A DNA stretch of 64,000 nt from Blautia argi. GTDB lineage: Bacteria > Bacillota > Clostridia > Lachnospirales > Lachnospiraceae. Location: contig NZ_CP030280.1 in the NCBI RefSeq assembly GCF_003287895.1, forward strand, positions 689,501 to 753,500, in the 5' to 3' direction. A program made the position numbers and the translations under genes. Of the stretch, positions 61,199-64,000 are shown piece by piece (positions within the stretch are counted from its first letter, which is position 1; each line of letters opens with the position of its first letter). Under the pieces are notes generated by a model. That model was not told where the DNA came from and searched no databases. It saw nothing but the letters and a program-made list of their open reading frames with translations.

Positions 61199-63343
61199 AT
61201 GGATATTATACAGATCATAACTCAGGAATTGAATGTGGAAAAATGGCAGGTAGAAGCTGCTGTTTCCTTAATAGATGAGGGAAATACCATACCCTTTATT
61301 TCCCGTTACCGTAAAGAAGCAACCGGCGCATTAAACGACGAGCAGCTCAGAAATCTTTTTGAAAGACTGACATACCTGCGTAACCTGGAAGACAAGAAAA
61401 AACAGGTACTTTCCAGTATTGAGGAGCAGGGAAAACTCACAGAAGAGCTGAAAAAACAGATTATAGAGGCACAGACTCTGGTAGTGGTAGAGGATTTATA
61501 CCGTCCCTACAGACCAAAAAGAAGAACCAGAGCCATTATTGCAAAGGAAAAAGGATTGGAGCCTTTGGCAAATATCATTCTTTTGCAGATGACGGATAAG
61601 AGCCTGGAGGAAGAGGCAGAGGCTTTTGTATCTGAAGAAAAAGAAGTAAAGAATGTAAAAGAAGCCCTGGCTGGCGCAAAGGATATTGTGGCAGAAAGTA
61701 TTTCTGATGAAGCGGATTACCGTATGCACATTCGTGAGATGACCATGAAAAAGGGAACTCTGGTGTCTGCTGCCAAAAAGCCGGAGGAATCCACGGTTTA
61801 TGAGATGTATTATGAATACGAGGAGCCAGTTTCCAAGGTGGCGGGACACAGAGTCCTGGCAATTAACAGAGGTGAAAAAGAAAAAATTCTTACAGTAAAA
61901 GTTTCTGCACCGGAAGAGGACATTCTGCGCTATCTGGAAAAGCAGGTCATTACAAAGGACAATGCGAACACGACGCCTGCTTTAAAGGAAGTGATTGAAG
62001 ATGGTTACCGTCGACTGATTGCACCTGCTATTGAAAGAGAAATTCGCAATGATTTGACAGAAAAGGCAGAAGACGGGGCAATTAAGGTCTTTAAAAAGAA
62101 TCTGGAACAGCTTCTTATGCAGCCTCCTATTGTAGGGCAGGTGGTACTTGGCTGGGACCCGGCATTCCGTACAGGTTGTAAACTGGCAGTTGTGGACGCT
62201 ACAGGGAAAGTTCTGGATACAGCTGTGATTTATCCTACTGCGCCTACCACTCCTGCTAAGATTGCGGCAGCCAAGGAAACCTTAAAAGCTATGATCGAGA
62301 AATACGGCATTACCCTGTTTTCTGTGGGAAACGGAACAGCCAGCAGAGAGTCTGAGCAGATTATTGTAGAATTATTAAAGGAAATCCCCCAGAAGGTGCA
62401 GTATGTCATTACTAATGAGGCAGGAGCGTCTGTATATTCTGCAAGTAAGCTTGCCACAGAAGAATTTCCGAATTTTGACGTGGGACAGAGAAGTGCGGCT
62501 TCTATTGCCAGAAGATTGCAGGACCCTTTGGCAGAGCTGGTAAAAATTGATCCGAAATCCATTGGGGTAGGACAGTATCAGCATGATATGAACCAGAAAA
62601 AACTGGGTGAGGCACTGTCCGGCGTGGTAGAGGACTGTGTGAATAAAGTAGGCGTGGACTTAAATACAGCATCTGTTTCTCTTTTGGAATATGTGTCCGG
62701 TATCAGTAAGGCTATCGCCAAAAACATCGTGCTTTACAGAGAGGAAAACGGAGAATTTACAGACAGAAAAGAGCTTTTAAAGGTGGCAAAGCTGGGGCCG
62801 AAGGCATTTGAACAGTGCGCTGGCTTCCTGCGTATCCGGGGTGGCAAAAATCCTCTGGACGCAACCAGCGTACACCCGGAAAGCTATGCAGCAGCAGAAA
62901 AATTCCTGGAAAGTATGGGTATGAAGCCAGAAGATATTTTCGGCGGACACGGGGTGTATTTTGTAAAGGATTATGCCAAAACAGCAGAGAAGCTGGGAAT
63001 CGGTGAAATGACTCTCAGAGATATGGTAAAAGAGTTGACAAAGCCGGGGCGCGATCCTCGTGAGGAGATGCCAAAACCGATTCTTCGCACAGATGTACTG
63101 GATATGAAGGATTTAAAAGAAGGCATGGTTTTAAAAGGAACTGTGCGCAATGTAATTGATTTCGGCGCGTTTGTGGATATTGGTGTTCATCAGGACGGAC
63201 TGGTACATATTTCCCAGATGACAGAGCGCTATATCAAGCACCCACTGGAGGCAGTGAGTGTAGGAGATGTGGTTGATGTCATGGTTCTGGGTGTAGATAT
63301 GAAGAAAAAGAGAATCTCTCTTACCATGAAAGGGATTCAGTAA
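61199..63343 (+). CDS. tex: Tex-family S1 RNA-binding protein
   Basis: RNA-binding protein implicated in transcription and stress tolerance. 714 residues: Tex N-terminal helical region (EKWQVEAAVSLIDEGNTIPFISRYRKEATG), a YqgF-like RNase H fold (GWDPAFRTGCKLAVVDATG), two helix-hairpin-helix motifs (SLLEYVSGISKAIAKNIV) and a C-terminal S1 domain (GTVRNVIDFGAFVDIGVHQDGLVHIS). Full length for the family. Followed after 17 bp by the aminopeptidase gene. Confidence 0.95.
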   Translation: MDIIQIITQELNVEKWQVEAAVSLIDEGNTIPFISRYRKEATGALNDEQLRNLFERLTYLRNLEDKKKQVLSSIEEQGKLTEELKKQIIEAQTLVVVEDLYRPYRPKRRTRAIIAKEKGLEPLANIILLQMTDKSLEEEAEAFVSEEKEVKNVKEALAGAKDIVAESISDEADYRMHIREMTMKKGTLVSAAKKPEESTVYEMYYEYEEPVSKVAGHRVLAINRGEKEKILTVKVSAPEEDILRYLEKQVITKDNANTTPALKEVIEDGYRRLIAPAIEREIRNDLTEKAEDGAIKVFKKNLEQLLMQPPIVGQVVLGWDPAFRTGCKLAVVDATGKVLDTAVIYPTAPTTPAKIAAAKETLKAMIEKYGITLFSVGNGTASRESEQIIVELLKEIPQKVQYVITNEAGASVYSASKLATEEFPNFDVGQRSAASIARRLQDPLAELVKIDPKSIGVGQYQHDMNQKKLGEALSGVVEDCVNKVGVDLNTASVSLLEYVSGISKAIAKNIVLYREENGEFTDRKELLKVAKLGPKAFEQCAGFLRIRGGKNPLDATSVHPESYAAAEKFLESMGMKPEDIFGGHGVYFVKDYAKTAEKLGIGEMTLRDMVKELTKPGRDPREEMPKPILRTDVLDMKDLKEGMVLKGTVRNVIDFGAFVDIGVHQDGLVHISQMTERYIKHPLEAVSVGDVVDVMVLGVDMKKKRISLTMKGIQ

Positions 63344-63360
63344 AGAAAGGCGGGTTTATC

Positions 63361-64000
63361 ATGAATGTAAATCAGGAAAGAATCAAACAACTGCAGCAGG
63401 AGATGAAAGCAGCAGGTATGGACATGTATCTGGTCCCTACAGCAGATTTTCATCAGTCAGAATATGTGGGAACATATTTTAAGGTTCGTGCCTGGCTGTC
63501 TGGATTTTCCGGTTCTGCAGGAACTTTGCTGGTAACAGCAGATAAAGCATATCTCTGGACAGATGGTCGGTACTTTATTCAGGCTGCAAAGCAGCTGGAG
63601 GACACAGGTGTTGTCCTGATGAAAATGGGAGAAGAAGGCGTTCCCACAGTGGAAGAATTTCTGGAAGAACAGCTTCCTGAAAATGGCTGTCTGGGCTGTG
63701 ATGGAAGAACCATTCATGTAGCAGAGGGGAAAGCCTTTGAAGAAATGCTGGCAAAGAAAAACGGAATCTTAAAATGTGACAAGGATCTGGGCGGAAAAAT
63801 CTGGACAGACCGTCCGGAGATGTCCAGGGAACCGGTGTATTTGCTGGATATTAAATATACAGGAAAGAGCAGAGAAGAAAAGATAGAGGCTGTACGGGAA
63901 GAGATGAAAAAAGCAGGGGCAAATACTCATATTATCAGCAGCCTGGACGATATTGTATGGCTTCTGAATATCCGCGGAAATGATATTATGTACAATCCGG
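63361..64000 (+). CDS. Aminopeptidase P family protein, N-terminal part (3' end outside window)
   Basis: At least 213 residues, open to the window edge. The N-terminal creatinase-type domain is plain: MYLVPTADFHQSEYVG, FKVRAWLSGFSGSAGTLLV and LWTDGRYFIQAAKQL, then a second creatinase-like module begins (SREEKIEAVREEM...). This two-part N-terminus marks the long aminopeptidase P type that removes residues before proline. The catalytic metal-binding part is outside the window. The ATG follows AAAGGCGGG. Confidence 0.85.
   Translation, partial: MNVNQERIKQLQQEMKAAGMDMYLVPTADFHQSEYVGTYFKVRAWLSGFSGSAGTLLVTADKAYLWTDGRYFIQAAKQLEDTGVVLMKMGEEGVPTVEEFLEEQLPENGCLGCDGRTIHVAEGKAFEEMLAKKNGILKCDKDLGGKIWTDRPEMSREPVYLLDIKYTGKSREEKIEAVREEMKKAGANTHIISSLDDIVWLLNIRGNDIMYNP

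Noticed and set aside
1..64000. CRISPR arrays, prophage, rRNA or tRNA genes
   Set aside because: I saw no regularly spaced repeats, no phage structural or integrase genes, and no rRNA or tRNA sequence in the window.

Overview
The window looks like a chromosomal segment of a Gram-positive gut anaerobe of the Lachnospiraceae, most like Blautia. The reasons are the AT-leaning Firmicutes-type coding, strong AGGAGG ribosome-binding sites, near-consensus sigma-A promoters, AdhE, MecA, a long-form hibernation factor, a YesM/YesN-type sensor pair and Mgl and ara/xyl sugar genes. The taxonomic call is inference. Most genes are on the + strand. The first gene (sugar ABC permease) and the last (aminopeptidase P) run off the window edges.

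Layout. 1-1.8 kb: end of a sugar ABC transporter operon with ribokinase. 2.1-5.1 kb: zinc-ribbon membrane protein, class B sortase, sirtuin and a DUF951 protein. 5.2-10.3 kb: rpsF-ssb-rpsR, then gdpP-rplI-dnaB. 10.4-11.95 kb: thiC on the minus strand behind a TPP riboswitch. 12-17.7 kb: small regulators, ferredoxin, a DUF1858 protein, mecA, a structured leader RNA, a GH18-type wall protein and a DivIVA-like coiled coil. 18-28.8 kb: sugar metabolism (MsmK-type ATPase, two AraC regulators, araA, a GH3 xylosidase-like enzyme) and an aconitase-like gene behind a CdaR-like regulator. 29.2-39.5 kb: an mglBAC operon followed by a response regulator, a sensor kinase and two sugar-binding proteins. 39.6-45.8 kb: polysaccharide deacetylase, adhE and typA. 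46.0-47.4 kb: an intact insertion sequence with inverted repeats and a target duplication. 47.4-64 kb: housekeeping genes (two-OB SSB-like protein, cob(I)alamin adenosyltransferase, dapA, dapB, hpf, secA, prfB, an ACT regulator, hom, an apgM-like gene, tex).

The most unusual feature is the mgl transporter. Its lipoprotein MglB appears to be circularly permuted: the segment that forms the N-terminus of ordinary galactose-binding proteins sits at its C-terminus, while a normally ordered paralogue lies 8 kb downstream. Its permease partner MglC carries about 218 extra charged residues in front of the membrane domain. Together with the kinase, regulator and two further binding proteins this looks like a sugar uptake and sensing island. 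The adhE promoter has near-consensus boxes and carries two mirror-image Rex-like operators 40 bp apart.

Five genes (a MerR-like regulator, mecA, the aconitase-like hydratase, a small lipoprotein and a DUF2752 protein) are each broken by what looks like exactly one extra base, mostly in or next to short homopolymers. That one-directional pattern suggests sequence error rather than decay, and it should be kept in mind when these genes are read as broken.
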